A DNA stretch of 64,000 bases from Isosphaera sp. (GTDB lineage: Bacteria; Planctomycetota; Planctomycetia; Gemmatales; Gemmataceae): positions 56,895 to 120,894 of the forward strand of contig PNKH01000006.1 of NCBI GenBank assembly GCA_013822345.1, written 5' to 3'. How positions within the stretch are numbered: position 1 is the stretch's first letter; each line of letters opens with the position of its first letter. This document shows, piece after piece, positions 9,261 to 18,443 of the stretch. The notes beneath the pieces were generated by a model. The model was given only the letters and a program-made list of their open reading frames with translations, did not search any database and was not told the origin of the DNA. The position numbers were made by a program, and so were the translations under genes.

Positions 9261-10234
9261 ACCACGTACTCCGTCGGGGCGTACTGCCCGAGGTTGGCCC
9301 GGATGTACTCGGCGGTCCGCCGCAGCCCCTCGTCCAGGCTGACCGTCGGGGCCCACCCGAGCAGCCGCTTCGCCCGGTCGGGGTTGCACAACAGCAGCTC
9401 GACCTCGCTCTTCTCCGGCCGCTGCCGCTCGGCCTCGGTCACGATCCGGGCGTCGCTCCCGGCGGCCGCCAGGCAGCGGCGGGCGATCTCCCCGACGGTG
9501 ACCGCCTCCCCCTGCCCGAAGTGGATCACCTGCCCCTCGACCCCGGCCGCCTCGCCGGCCAGGAGGAACGCGGCGGCGGTGTCGGCGACGAACGTCAGGT
9601 CGCGCTTCGGGTCGAGGTTCCCGAGGCGGATCTCCTTCGCCCCGGACAGGGCCTGGGACAGCACCGTCGGGATCACCGCCCGGGCCGACTGCCGGGGGCC
9701 GAACGTGTTGAACGGGCGGAGGGTCACGACCGGCAGGTCGAAGCTACAGTAGTACGCTTCCGCCAGCTTGTCGGCGGCGATCTTGCTGGCCGAGTACGGA
9801 GACTGCCCCTGGAGCGGGTGCTCCTCGTCGATCGGGGCGTACCGGGCGGTCCCGTACACCTCGCTGGTGGAGGTGACGACCACCCGCCGGACCCGCTCCT
9901 GCCGGCACGCCTCCAGGACGTTCAGCGTCCCGCTGGTGTTGGTCGCGACGTACGACGCCGGTGCGTGGTACGAGTACGGGATGCCGATCAGGGCCGCGAG
10001 GTGGTAGACGACGTCGCACCCGGCGACCAGCCCGCGGACCAGGAACGGGTCGGTGACGTCCCCGAGCCGGACCTCCAGCCCGGGCGGGGCGGCCGCCCGG
10101 AGCTCGTCCAGGTGGTTCCAGCTGTTCCGCCCGTTGTAGCGGACCAGGGCCCGCACCCGGTGGCCCCGCCGGAGCAGGGCCTCGACCAGGTGGCTGCCGA
10201 TGAACCCGCCCGCCCCCGTCACCAGTACCGGCAT
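9257..10234 (-). CDS. NAD-dependent sugar 4,6-dehydratase, LegB-like SDR
   Basis: A 325-residue extended short-chain dehydrogenase. It has the nucleotide-binding GAGGFIG at residues 7-13, the catalytic TSTSEVYG (S/T near 123) and Y147-xxx-K151, and FNTFGPRQSARAVIPT. The stretch VRYNGRNSWNHLDEL near residue 32 and the later segments resemble the LegB-type (NDP-N-acetylglucosamine 4,6-dehydratase) branch rather than GalE or RmlB. The predicted product is a 4-keto-6-deoxy sugar nucleotide, a substrate for the aminotransferase at 6229. LegB-like assignment rests on remembered family sequence and should be confirmed. Confidence 0.85.
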   Translation of the reverse strand: MPVLVTGAGGFIGSHLVEALLRRGHRVRALVRYNGRNSWNHLDELRAAAPPGLEVRLGDVTDPFLVRGLVAGCDVVYHLAALIGIPYSYHAPASYVATNTSGTLNVLEACRQERVRRVVVTSTSEVYGTARYAPIDEEHPLQGQSPYSASKIAADKLAEAYYCSFDLPVVTLRPFNTFGPRQSARAVIPTVLSQALSGAKEIRLGNLDPKRDLTFVADTAAAFLLAGEAAGVEGQVIHFGQGEAVTVGEIARRCLAAAGSDARIVTEAERQRPEKSEVELLLCNPDRAKRLLGWAPTVSLDEGLRRTAEYIRANLGQYAPTEYVV

Positions 10235-10280
10235 GAACGCCCCCCTCGCTCTGTCGAAACCCTCGCCCGGGGACCAGGTT

Positions 10281-10376
10281 CCCCCGCGTCGCCGCGACGC
10301 CGAGTCCTCGGAGCGGAGCGCGCCGTCGGCGCCCGCGCTCCGCTCCGAGGACTCCGCGTCGCGGCGACGCGGGGGG
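10281..10376. repeat. Palindrome family 1, copy B (inside the glycan operon)
   Basis: Arms start CCCCCGCGTCGCCGCGACGC and mirror to GCGTCGCGGCGACGCGGGGG, with the family-1 core GAGTCCTCGGAGCGGAGCGC in between. Unlike a simple terminator it lies between two co-directional genes of one apparent operon, 21 bp downstream of the methyltransferase stop. Confidence 0.92.
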
Positions 10377-10397
10377 ATTTCAACACAGCACGCTTCC

Positions 10398-11552
10398 TCA
10401 CTCCTTCCGCGCGACCACCAGGATCATGTCCCCCAGGTCGCGCTCGGCCAGCAGCGCGGCCAACTCCGGCACCCGGGTGAAGGCGTCGGCCAGTTGCCGC
10501 AGCGCTGGGTCGGCCGCGTCCACCCAGACCCAGTAGCAGTCGGTCCGCTCGACCCGCCACCCGAGGTCCCGGAGCCAGGCCGGGACGGTGGTCACGGACA
10601 CCCGGTCGATCCCGTAGTGCGAGTAGTCGTAGTACCCCTCCCAGTCCGGCCCGAGGAGCCGGCGGGTCAGGGACTCGGCGTTCGAGGTGTGGATGAAGAT
10701 CCACGACCCCGGGGCGGCGTGCCCGGTCAGCTTCCGGAGGAAGGCGGCCGGGTCGGCCGAGTGCTCCAGCACGTCCCACAGGAAGACCGCGTCGAACGGC
10801 CCCGGGAACGGGATCGGCTCCTGGTCCACGTTGCACCGGCGGACCCGGTCCGGGCCGACCCGCTTGGCCGCCTCGGCCACCGCGAACTCGGACACGTCCA
10901 CCCCGTACGCGTCGTACCCGGCGTCGAGGAACGCCCGCAGCCCCAGCCCCAGCGCGCACCCGACCTCCAGCAGCCGGCCCCGCGGGCAGTACCGGCCGAC
11001 CAGGTCGAGGGCCTGCCGGGCGAAGTTCTTCTGCTGCTCCGGGTAGTCGACGTAGTCGTCCCCGAAGTAGTAGTCCTGGCCGATCGGCTTGTTCTCGAAC
11101 GGCAGGTAGTGCACGCACGTCCGGGCGGCCGGGTGCGGGCCGGTCCCCTGCTCGACCCGGGCGAGGAACTTGCGGGCCGCCGCCGGCTCGTGCCGCTCCG
11201 CCTCCACCGGCCGGCCGTTGTGCCGGGCGGTCAGGTCGAGGAGGTTCACCTCCAGGGTGTCCCCGGCCTTCGCCCCGGCGACGCGGAGGGACAGGCGGAG
11301 CGGGCCGGGGGTCGCCACGAACGTGTCGGAGAAGGTCGCGGCGTGGAGCCGGTACGCCAGGTCGCCGTCGGCCCGCAGCCGGTAGCTGACCCACCCGTCC
11401 CGGGTGGCCGGGGTGGTGTACCGGACCGGGAGGACGGCCGGGCCGGGGGCGGGGCCGCCGCCCGCCCCGCCCGGCGGGAGGAACACCAGTTCGCGGTTGA
11501 GCACCCGGGCCGACAGGTACCGGGCCAGGGCGGCGAGCCGTCGCTTGATCAC
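10398..11552 (-). CDS. SAM-dependent methyltransferase with N-terminal extension
   Basis: A 384-residue protein. The first 160 residues are of unknown fold; the rest is a class I methyltransferase with motif I LLEVGCALGLGLRAF, the acidic residue in YGVDVSEFAVAEA, and FDAVFLWDVLEHSADP. The PYYxxDYxxY-like segment before the core (IGQDYYFGDDYVDYPEQ) is common in methyltransferases of polysaccharide loci. The GTG start at 11552 overlaps the preceding stop as GTGA. The methyl acceptor is unknown; glycan decoration or chain capping is the likely role given linkage to the exporter. Confidence 0.83.
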   Translation of the reverse strand: MIKRRLAALARYLSARVLNRELVFLPPGGAGGGPAPGPAVLPVRYTTPATRDGWVSYRLRADGDLAYRLHAATFSDTFVATPGPLRLSLRVAGAKAGDTLEVNLLDLTARHNGRPVEAERHEPAAARKFLARVEQGTGPHPAARTCVHYLPFENKPIGQDYYFGDDYVDYPEQQKNFARQALDLVGRYCPRGRLLEVGCALGLGLRAFLDAGYDAYGVDVSEFAVAEAAKRVGPDRVRRCNVDQEPIPFPGPFDAVFLWDVLEHSADPAAFLRKLTGHAAPGSWIFIHTSNAESLTRRLLGPDWEGYYDYSHYGIDRVSVTTVPAWLRDLGWRVERTDCYWVWVDAADPALRQLADAFTRVPELAALLAERDLGDMILVVARKE

Positions 11553-12562
11553 CGGGCCACCCCCTCGGTTTCAGTCCGCCGGCCGCGGAGCCGCCCGGCC
11601 ACGGCGCGGCGGTACCGCTCGAGCCGGGCCCGCACCCGCCCGCCCAGGCGGACGGCCGCGTCCCAGAACGGGTTGGTCCACCCGAACGACCAGTTCGACT
11701 CCACCCCGGCCCCCCAGGACGCCTTGAACTGCTCCAGCGACGCGATCCCGGCCGAGTTCCCGAAGTTGAACGTCGCCGCCCCGACCTCCCGGGCCCACCG
11801 GATCGCCTCGTCCATCAGGGCGAACGCGGCGTACAGCTGGCTGCTGTTCCGGTCGGTCGTCCCGTGCAGGTAGAAGACCGAGTCCCCGTCCCGCAGCACG
11901 ATGTTCCCGGCGACCAGTCGCCCGTCCGCCTCGGCCACCAGGAACCGGGCCGCCCCCGGCTCGGAGATCAGTTGCTGGAGGAACGGCCGGGGGAACATGA
12001 AGTTGTACCCGCCGCGGGCGTCGACCGCCTGCAGGTGGAGGTCGTAGTACGTCCGGAGGTCCTCGGCCCGGTCCGTCGCCCGGACCCGCACCCCCCGCCG
12101 GGCGGCCTTCCGGACGTGGTTCCGGGTGGATGCACTGTAGCTCGCGAACAGCCGGTCGTGGTCCCGGTCGAGCGGGAGGACGTGGGTGGTGACCCGCGAC
12201 CCGCGGAGCCCGGCGGCCTCCAGCCGCCCGGCCAGGGGGGCGTGGTCGAACCGGACGTTCCAGGCCAGCCGGCGGGTCCGCAGCCCGGTGAGGTGCTCGA
12301 GGGCGCCGCGGACGGTGGCCGGGTCGAGCCGCCCGTCCCACCCCGGGCTGGCGTAGAACCCGGCCGGGGCCAGCTCCACCGCCCGCAGCCCCCGGGCGTG
12401 GGCCGACTGGGCCGCGTAGATGGTCCGGGGCGGGCCCGACCCGCGCACCGGGACGGCCAGCGGCCGGAGCCGGCCCGGGAAGTGCCGGCACCACGCCCGG
12501 ACGAACTCGCGGCGGGAGAACAGGGTGGAGTGGGCCACGGCGGGCGGCGGGTCGGGGGTCAA
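11549..12562 (-). CDS. GNAT/FemAB-like acyltransferase (BioF2-like)
   Basis: About 337 residues. The middle part, with FASYSASTRNHVRKAARRGV and later GAATFNFGNSAGIASLEQFK, matches the FemAB-like acetyltransferase group (Acetyltransf_6) often found in exopolysaccharide and exosortase loci. Such enzymes transfer an acyl or aminoacyl group to an amine; an amino sugar made by this operon is a plausible acceptor. No ATG precedes the domain. A TTG at 12562 overlapping the upstream stop as TTGA is chosen; a GTG at 12538 would remove eight residues. It is coupled to the next gene through GTGA. Confidence 0.78.
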   Translation of the reverse strand: MTPDPPPAVAHSTLFSRREFVRAWCRHFPGRLRPLAVPVRGSGPPRTIYAAQSAHARGLRAVELAPAGFYASPGWDGRLDPATVRGALEHLTGLRTRRLAWNVRFDHAPLAGRLEAAGLRGSRVTTHVLPLDRDHDRLFASYSASTRNHVRKAARRGVRVRATDRAEDLRTYYDLHLQAVDARGGYNFMFPRPFLQQLISEPGAARFLVAEADGRLVAGNIVLRDGDSVFYLHGTTDRNSSQLYAAFALMDEAIRWAREVGAATFNFGNSAGIASLEQFKASWGAGVESNWSFGWTNPFWDAAVRLGGRVRARLERYRRAVAGRLRGRRTETEGVAR

Positions 12563-13341
12563 AGCGCTCCCTTGTGCCAGACGAACAGGTAGTCGCGCAT
12601 CCCCAGGCCGGGCCGCCGCGGGTCGTCGAACCGGTACCGGGAGGCGGCGCACCACCGCCCGGCCGCCGCGGCCAGCCGGGACGGGACCCACCGGGACTGG
12701 AGCCGCCGCTCCGGCCGGCCGGTCCAGCGGTGGATCACCCGAACGTCCGCGGTCCGGAACCCGGCCCGCTCGAAGTCCGGGACGAACTCGTCCGGCGGGA
12801 CGTTCACGTACATCTCGACGTTCACCACCAGCCCGCCGGGCTTGAGCACCCGGGCGAACTCCCGGGCCATCGCCGGGTACGCCGGGTCCGGCTGGCGGAC
12901 GAACTCCTCGGCCGGGTTGACGTACAGCCCGTACTTGAGCACCCCGCACACCCACACCAGGTCGGCCGAGGCGTCCGGGGCGGGGACGTGGACCCCGTCG
13001 GTCGGCTGCAGGTCGCACCCGGGCGGGAGGCCGTGCCGCCGGGCCTCCGTCAACATCTCGGGGGTGAGATCCACCCCGAGCACCGAGTACCCCTTCCCCC
13101 CGAAGTACCGGACGAACCGGCCGGTCCCGCACCCGAAGTCGATCACCCGCCCGCCGGGCTTCAGCCCCCGCCGCCGGGCGTGCCACAGGGCGGTGTCGGC
13201 GGCGAACAGCCCGACCCCGTGGGCGAACCGGTTCCCGGCCTCCCCGCCGCCCGGGTTGATGACCGCGCCCAGTTCGCCGACGGTGGCGCGCTCGGACCAG
13301 GTCGGGCCTTGGGTCTCGAACCGGGGCAACTCCGCGGGCAT
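12559..13341 (-). CDS. SAM-dependent methyltransferase
   Basis: A 260-residue class I methyltransferase. Motif I is VIDFGCGTGRFVRYFG, followed by SVLGVDLTPEMLTEA; the central LVWVCGVLKYG and ARVLKPGGLVVNVEM complete the core. It is placed between the exporter ATPase and the FemAB-like gene. The ATG at 13341 has GAGGGGG 6 nt upstream; an ATG at 13371, abutting the ATPase stop, is the alternative. Target is unknown; terminal methylation of the exported glycan is an attractive but unproven role because the ATPase carries a substrate-recognition domain. Confidence 0.83.
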   Translation of the reverse strand: MPAELPRFETQGPTWSERATVGELGAVINPGGGEAGNRFAHGVGLFAADTALWHARRRGLKPGGRVIDFGCGTGRFVRYFGGKGYSVLGVDLTPEMLTEARRHGLPPGCDLQPTDGVHVPAPDASADLVWVCGVLKYGLYVNPAEEFVRQPDPAYPAMAREFARVLKPGGLVVNVEMYVNVPPDEFVPDFERAGFRTADVRVIHRWTGRPERRLQSRWVPSRLAAAAGRWCAASRYRFDDPRRPGLGMRDYLFVWHKGAL

Positions 13342-13371
13342 GGTCGTCCCCCTCGGCACCGGGCCGGCCAT

Positions 13372-14673
13372 TCAGCACACCCTCCAGGCGGACGGTGCCC
13401 AATACACGCCGTCGGACGGGTCGATCTGCCGGTCGGCGTCGGGCCCGGCGAACCCGAGCATCTCCAGGTTCCGGCACAGGACCACCCAGTCCAGCACCTC
13501 GGTCATGTCGCCGGTGCAGATCCACGGGCTGAACCGGTAGTGGCCCGGGTAAAGCCCGAGCCGGTCCACCGTCGCCTCGACCGACACCCGCCCCTCGACC
13601 CGCCCGCTCGCCAGCCCGCCGTGGAACGACCGCAGGTCGAGGATCGTCTGCCCCTCGTCGTTGTGGATCAGCACCCCGAAGCACGGGTCGACGACCGGCC
13701 TCGAGAACTCCGCGTGGAGGGTCAGCCGGAGGGTGCTGCCGATCGGGAGCCGGCGGACGGGCCGGCCGGCGGCGTCGGCGATGTCCAGGCCGACGACCCG
13801 GGCCTGGCCGTTCCCCTGGCGGTCCCACCACTCCCCGACCGGGGTGGTGTCCGGGTCCTGGTCGGTCACCGCCGTCGACCCGGTCAGGTAGCTGTGGATG
13901 ACCTCCGCGGTCGGCCCGTCCCCGACCAGCCGGCCGGACCGCAGGTAGATCGCCCGCCGGCACAGGTGCCGGACGCTCTCCATGGCGTGGCTGACGAACA
14001 GCACGGTGCACCCGGTGCCGGCGATCCGCTCCATCGCCTCCAGGCACTTCCGCTGGAACGCCCCGTCCCCGACCGCCAGCACCTCGTCGATGATCAGGAT
14101 GTGCGGGTCCAGGTGGGCGGCGACGGCGAACGCCAGGCGGACGTACATCCCGCTCGAGTACCGCTTGACCGGGGTGTCGATGAACGCCTCGACCTCAGAG
14201 AACGCCACGATCTCGTCGAACTTCCGGGCGATCTCCTTCCGCCCCATCCCGAGGATGGACCCGTTCAGGAACACGTTCTCCCGCCCGGTCAACTCCGGGT
14301 GGAACCCGGTCCCCACCTCCAGCAGGCTCCCGACCCGCCCGCGGATGGTCGCCCGCCCCTCGGTCGGCTCGACGATCCCGGTCAGGATCTTCAGCAGGGT
14401 GCTCTTCCCCGACCCGTTCCGGCCGATGAACCCGACCATCTCCCCGGGCTCGATCGCGAACGACACGTCTTTGAGGGCCCAGAGGTGGTTGTCCGGCTTC
14501 GGGGCGGCCGGGCGGCCGTTCCGGCCCGGGGCGAGGCGGCCGAAGAGCCGGCGGGCCGGCCCGGTCACCGCCCCGGTGACGGCCGCCCACACCGGCCGGC
14601 GCTCGGGCGTGCCGCGGCCGTGCTCCCCGAGGAGGTAGAGCTTGCTCAGGTTTTCGACCTGAATCGTTGGCAT
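13372..14673 (-). CDS. wzt: Polysaccharide ABC exporter ATPase, Wzt type
   Basis: A 433-residue ATPase. Walker A is GFIGRNGSGKSTLLKIL, the signature motif is the RYSSGMYVRLAF region, and Walker B is HILIIDEVLAVGD. After about residue 270 comes an extra C-terminal domain of about 150 residues with a beta-sandwich-like pattern (LRLTLHAEFSRP, LLIHNDEGQ-like, ending WRVC), as in Wzt proteins that recognise a modified non-reducing end of O-antigen before export. It is paired with the permease immediately upstream. The symbol is given by family; equivalence to a specific E. coli Wzt is not claimed. It starts with ATG at 14673. Confidence 0.9.
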   Translation of the reverse strand: MPTIQVENLSKLYLLGEHGRGTPERRPVWAAVTGAVTGPARRLFGRLAPGRNGRPAAPKPDNHLWALKDVSFAIEPGEMVGFIGRNGSGKSTLLKILTGIVEPTEGRATIRGRVGSLLEVGTGFHPELTGRENVFLNGSILGMGRKEIARKFDEIVAFSEVEAFIDTPVKRYSSGMYVRLAFAVAAHLDPHILIIDEVLAVGDGAFQRKCLEAMERIAGTGCTVLFVSHAMESVRHLCRRAIYLRSGRLVGDGPTAEVIHSYLTGSTAVTDQDPDTTPVGEWWDRQGNGQARVVGLDIADAAGRPVRRLPIGSTLRLTLHAEFSRPVVDPCFGVLIHNDEGQTILDLRSFHGGLASGRVEGRVSVEATVDRLGLYPGHYRFSPWICTGDMTEVLDWVVLCRNLEMLGFAGPDADRQIDPSDGVYWAPSAWRVC

Positions 14674-14696
14674 CCGGGTCGGCGACTCCTCGGGCC

Positions 14697-15614
14697 TCAA
14701 ATGATGTCGGGAAAGATACGCTCCACCCGGCGGAAGTAAAGGCAACCGACCACCAGCAGGAGTACCGCCACCGTGCCGGACACGGCCAGGGAGTACAGGT
14801 CGAGCGGCTCCCCGAGGACGGACCGGCGGAAGTTGGCGATCAGCCCGTAGGCCGGGTTGAGCGGCAGCCACGTGGCCGCCGTCTCGCTGACCACCTTGTC
14901 GGCCGGCATGTACACGGTCGGGGTCAGGAACAGCCCGAGCTGGACCACGAACGGCACGGCGTGGCGGAGGTCGCGGACCACGACGACCAGGGCCGATAGC
15001 AGGATCCCCAGCCCGACGGACGCGCAGATCAGCCCGAGGACGAGGAACGGGGCGAACACGATCTGCCACCCGGGGAAGACCCCGAACCAGGCCAACAGGA
15101 GCACCAGCACCCCCGAGGCGATGAGGAAGTCGACCACGGCCACGGTGCTGGCGCTGAGCGGCAGGAGGAGGCGGGGAAAGCTCGCCTTGGTGACCAGGTG
15201 CTGGTTGGCCAGCACGCTGCCGCTGGCCGCGCTCACGCCCTCGGCGAACAGCATCCAGGGGAGCAGGCCGGCGAACGCGAACAGGGCGTACGGGGTGTCG
15301 GGCCGGGCCAGCCGGGTGAAGAAGATGCTGAACGCGAGCATCACGGCCAGCGGCTTGACCACCGCCCAGGCGGCGCCGAGCGAGGTCTGCTTGTACCGCA
15401 CCTTGATGTCACGCAGAGCCAGGTAGTAGAGCAGTTCGCGGCACCGCCACAGCTCCCCGAAGTCGATCAGCCGCCACCCTTTGGTCGCCTCGATCACACG
15501 CACCGGGACGTCCGCCACGGCCGGCCCGTTCCCGACCTCGGCCGGCGGGTCGCCGCCGACCGGCAGGAGTGGGGCGTCGGGTGGGGCGGGCGGGGCACTC
15601 CGGTTCGTGTTCAT
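14697..15614 (-). CDS. wzm: Polysaccharide ABC exporter permease, Wzm type
   Basis: A 305-residue ABC-2 permease with six hydrophobic helices. The cytoplasmic helix preceding the first membrane span (LWRCRELLYYLALRDIKVRY) followed by KQTSLGAAWAVVKPL is the hallmark of polysaccharide/polyol-phosphate exporters. The ATG at 15614 is chosen because upstream in-frame sequence is low-complexity. First gene of the glycan operon; the promoter should lie in the AT-richer sequence upstream. Confidence 0.9.
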   Translation of the reverse strand: MNTNRSAPPAPPDAPLLPVGGDPPAEVGNGPAVADVPVRVIEATKGWRLIDFGELWRCRELLYYLALRDIKVRYKQTSLGAAWAVVKPLAVMLAFSIFFTRLARPDTPYALFAFAGLLPWMLFAEGVSAASGSVLANQHLVTKASFPRLLLPLSASTVAVVDFLIASGVLVLLLAWFGVFPGWQIVFAPFLVLGLICASVGLGILLSALVVVVRDLRHAVPFVVQLGLFLTPTVYMPADKVVSETAATWLPLNPAYGLIANFRRSVLGEPLDLYSLAVSGTVAVLLLVVGCLYFRRVERIFPDII

Positions 15615-17729
15615 CTCTGGGTTCCACCCGTCGTCTGGTCGGTTACAAGGGATCCCGACTCCCACACGGGCCGGAGGATCGGCGACCGCCTCACCACTGC
15701 GGGCGGTCTCCCTCGACCGTCGCAAGGTTCTCCGCGCCGGGCGGGTCAAGAGGGTGGGCCGCCCGGGACATCTCGGGTGTGAGCCCAAGGTCCCGTCGCC
15801 GCCGGACGGTCACCAAGCCGACCCCGACCCGCCACCGGTCCCTGGCATACCTGGCGGGACGGGAGCGGCGTCGGTGTTCACGCGGTAGCGACAGGTTATC
15901 CCGGCTGTGGGCGGACGAATGGGCCGGGCGTGGCGGGTGCTTGACATCATAAACTCGGCGGGAGAGGCGGTGGGTGTCAATCGCACGCTCGATTCGCTCA
16001 ATCAATAGTGGCCACTCCCGAAGACATCGCGAACATAACCCCGCGAGCCGCGGTGGGCGGGTGAGGTTCGCCACGATTCATTTCACGCCGACCCCTGGTT
16101 TGCCAAAAAACATCACGAAGCCGATTGTATAGCTCAGAGCAACGTCGCCAAGGTCAAATCCGAGACCGGCTCTCACAACCGAGCGATCTTAACTGATCGT
16201 CTAGACTGATTTCCGCTACTTGAGCTGGGATGGGAGCCGGAGGATGGCATCTCATGCACACCACTAAAGTTAGGATATTATGAATCCTAGTCTAGTATCC
16301 ATAGTGGTTGGGGGCAAGTTTTTTTCGGTTTCGGAGGTAACGAATACGCTTCAGGCGGAGGGTGCCGCTGATCCGCGTTCGCGTCACGGACGGCAAGTTC
16401 GTGGGTTCGGCATAACGAATCGACCGGGGCGGGAAGCCCCCCGACGGCCGCGCGGGGCAGCCGCCCCCGGCCGCAGCCGCGGCGGGCTGACCACCAAGGT
16501 GGTGGTCGCGGCAGCCGACGAGGGCACGGCGGCGGTGGCGGCCATCCGGGGCGGGCGCTGCCGGCGGGTCGGCCGAAAAAGGCGACGGGCAGGTCCGCGT
16601 GGCGACGGGCGCCCGGCGGAGCCGGCATGAGGTCGCGCCGCCCGGCCGACGCCCCCCGCCCGAAATACGCAGAGTTGTACGCCACCCGGAGGAAGCTCGG
16701 CGGCAAGGGCCGGGCGGCGGTCGAGGGACTGTGCCGGGCCGGCGGGGAGATTTCGCCGGCGGACCTGGGGAGGAGGACGGGTGGACTGGGATGGAGACCT
16801 GGTCGAGGCGTACAAGAACACGGTAGGGTACTGGAACCCCGAGATCGAGACGCCCGGGTGGCGGGTGCGCCGCCGCTGCGGCGGCGCGTACCTCGAGCGG
16901 CTCGGGGTGAAAAGAGGGTTTGAGTTTCCCCCGTCTCACACCCGACGCCCGCCCGGGCGCCCGGTTTGATGGGTCCTGCCGTCACACCCGGAGGCCCCGG
17001 CCGTGCCGCGGGGAACGTTCGACCCGCTCGACCGCGCCCCGTCCCCCGAGTCCGTCCGCCGGCGACAAGATCCCGAACCGGGAGGTGACCGGCGCCCGCT
17101 GACCCCACCGCCCCGCCGGTTGCCCGGCCGCCGAGGTGGAGGACTGCGGACCTGCTGAAGTGGGTCGAGAAGTTGAAGGCGTGAACGCAACGACCCGGAC
17201 AAGGCTGCCTCCCCCGGGTCCGTGAGCAGTACGACCACCACGAACACCTACCGGACGGATTCCTGGTAGCCGACCACCCGGGCCGGGGCGACGGCCCTAC
17301 GGCAGCACCTGCCCCGTTCTTCACCCAGCGGGCGGCAGACCGGGTCCGCGTTCCTGGCGGCGTGCATCGGTTGTGACCCGACCGGGAAGACGGGTCGACC
17401 ACCGGCGCCGAGGACGCCGACGTGAACGAGACCCACGAGCAGCCGAGCGACCTGTTCGTGGCCCCGCCGAGGACGCCCAGGCGGCCGGCGACCCGGCCGG
17501 GTACGCCGCCCCGCGCCCCATCCCAACCGACCCGCCCGCCGCCGGTCCGTCCTATCCCCCCGATCGCGACATCCGGACCCGGCCGCGGAGGTCGCCGGTC
17601 GCGACGACCGGGTATCCGACGGCGGCGGGGAGGTTCATCCGGGTGACGTGGGGCGTTGGGCCGGGCCGAAGTAGAATGGAGCCGTTGGCACACGGGCCAT
17701 GATACGGCGGCGGGGACGCGGAGGGGGCC
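15615..17729. other. 2.1-kb decayed intergenic region, partly AT-rich
   Basis: No intact gene is supported. From about 15940 to 16400 the base composition drops clearly below the surroundings, with runs such as GGATATTATGAATCCTAG and a T7 tract near 16320. From 16440 onwards composition returns to GC-rich and scraps of protein-like sequence appear in changing frames, including an IS5-type transposase fragment and an open frame around 16781-16923 (EAYKNTVGYWNPEIETPGWR) that I cannot assign. A short tail DLLKWVEKLKA ends near 17182. The region looks like a graveyard of insertions; it also has to hold the promoter of the leftward glycan operon. Confidence 0.55.
16466..16546 (+). pseudogene. IS5-family transposase fragment
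   Basis: An open stretch of 27 codons reads PGRSRGGLTTKVVVAAADE and onward. The GRSRGGLTTK sequence is the conserved segment around the first catalytic Asp in IS5/ISL2-type DDE transposases (usually GGLTTKIHxxxD). No upstream or downstream remainder of the transposase can be joined in frame, and no terminal repeats were seen. Confidence 0.55.
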
Positions 17730-18176
17730 ATGCGGGTCGACCTGTTCGGGCTGACGATGGACGCGCCGGGGGTGACCTTCTACCTGTGGTCGCCGTGGCG
17801 GTGCTCGGCCCTGGAGCACAAGCTGTTCGAGTCGCTGCGGGCGATCCCCGGGGCGTCGCCGGAGTCGGCCGGGGACGAGCTGCGGCTGCACGTCACCGAC
17901 CCGAAGGGGTGGAAGGCGGCGGTGCAGACCATGAGCCGGGTGCTGAAGGGGTGGCAGGAGGAGGCGAGCGACGGGGGGAAGGAGGAGCGGCGGACGTGGC
18001 GGTGGCTGATCGAGTCGGACGTGGACGCGTCCGGGTACGACATGCAGGGGGAGCGGGCGAGCTTCTGGGCGTACCTGCGGCTCGGGCTGGACCGGGGCGG
18101 CCCGGGGGACGGGGAGAAGGGCGAGGACATCGACCTGAACGGGTTCGGGGTGCAGGTGTGGGGGACCCGGGAGTGA
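17730..18176 (+). CDS. Hypothetical protein
   Basis: 148 residues, soluble, with no signal peptide or membrane segment. It has a conserved look (FYLWSPWRCSALEHKLFESL; RVLKGWQEEASD; WLIESDVDASGYD) and good codon bias, but I do not recognise a family. The charged end GEKGEDIDLNGFGVQVWG suggests a compact domain. It is followed after 10 bp by another small gene and then a PemK-like toxin, so it may be part of a small accessory cassette. Confidence 0.6.
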   Translation: MRVDLFGLTMDAPGVTFYLWSPWRCSALEHKLFESLRAIPGASPESAGDELRLHVTDPKGWKAAVQTMSRVLKGWQEEASDGGKEERRTWRWLIESDVDASGYDMQGERASFWAYLRLGLDRGGPGDGEKGEDIDLNGFGVQVWGTRE

Positions 18177-18186
18177 GGGCCGAGTC

Positions 18187-18426
18187 ATGGGGATCGAGCT
18201 GACGGCCGAGCAGTCGGCGGCGGTGGCGGCGGCCGCCGGCCCGGTGGCGGTGACCGACCCGCGGACCGGCCGGGCGTACCGGCTGGTCGCGGAGGAGGAG
18301 TTCGCCCGGGGCCGGCCGTACGACGACTCGCCGTGGTCGCCGGCAGAGACCGGCCGCCTCGCGAGTGAGGCGTTCGGCAAGCTCGACGACACGGACTACC
18401 GCGAGTACCTCGGGGACGCCCCATAA
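18187..18426 (+). CDS. Small protein upstream of PemK-like toxin, possible antitoxin
   Basis: 79 residues. It starts LTAEQSAAVAAAAGPVAVTD and contains RTGRAYRLVAEEEFARGR, a pattern seen in small antitoxin-like proteins paired with PemK/MazF or PIN toxins (a beta-strand phrase followed by a flexible acidic C-terminus). Its stop overlaps or abuts the toxin frame, which is the normal antitoxin-toxin order. Function is inferred from position and size only. Confidence 0.6.
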   Translation: MGIELTAEQSAAVAAAAGPVAVTDPRTGRAYRLVAEEEFARGRPYDDSPWSPAETGRLASEAFGKLDDTDYREYLGDAP

Positions 18427-18443
18427 GCTACGCCCGGGGCGAC

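Noticed and set aside
15691..16074. 127-codon minus-strand frame upstream of the glycan operon
   Set aside because: Arg/Pro-rich after residue 50, no recognisable family, and crosses the AT-richer segment; more likely non-coding.
16281..16345. Intrinsic terminator at the T7 tract near 16320
   Set aside because: No stable stem directly precedes the T run on either strand.
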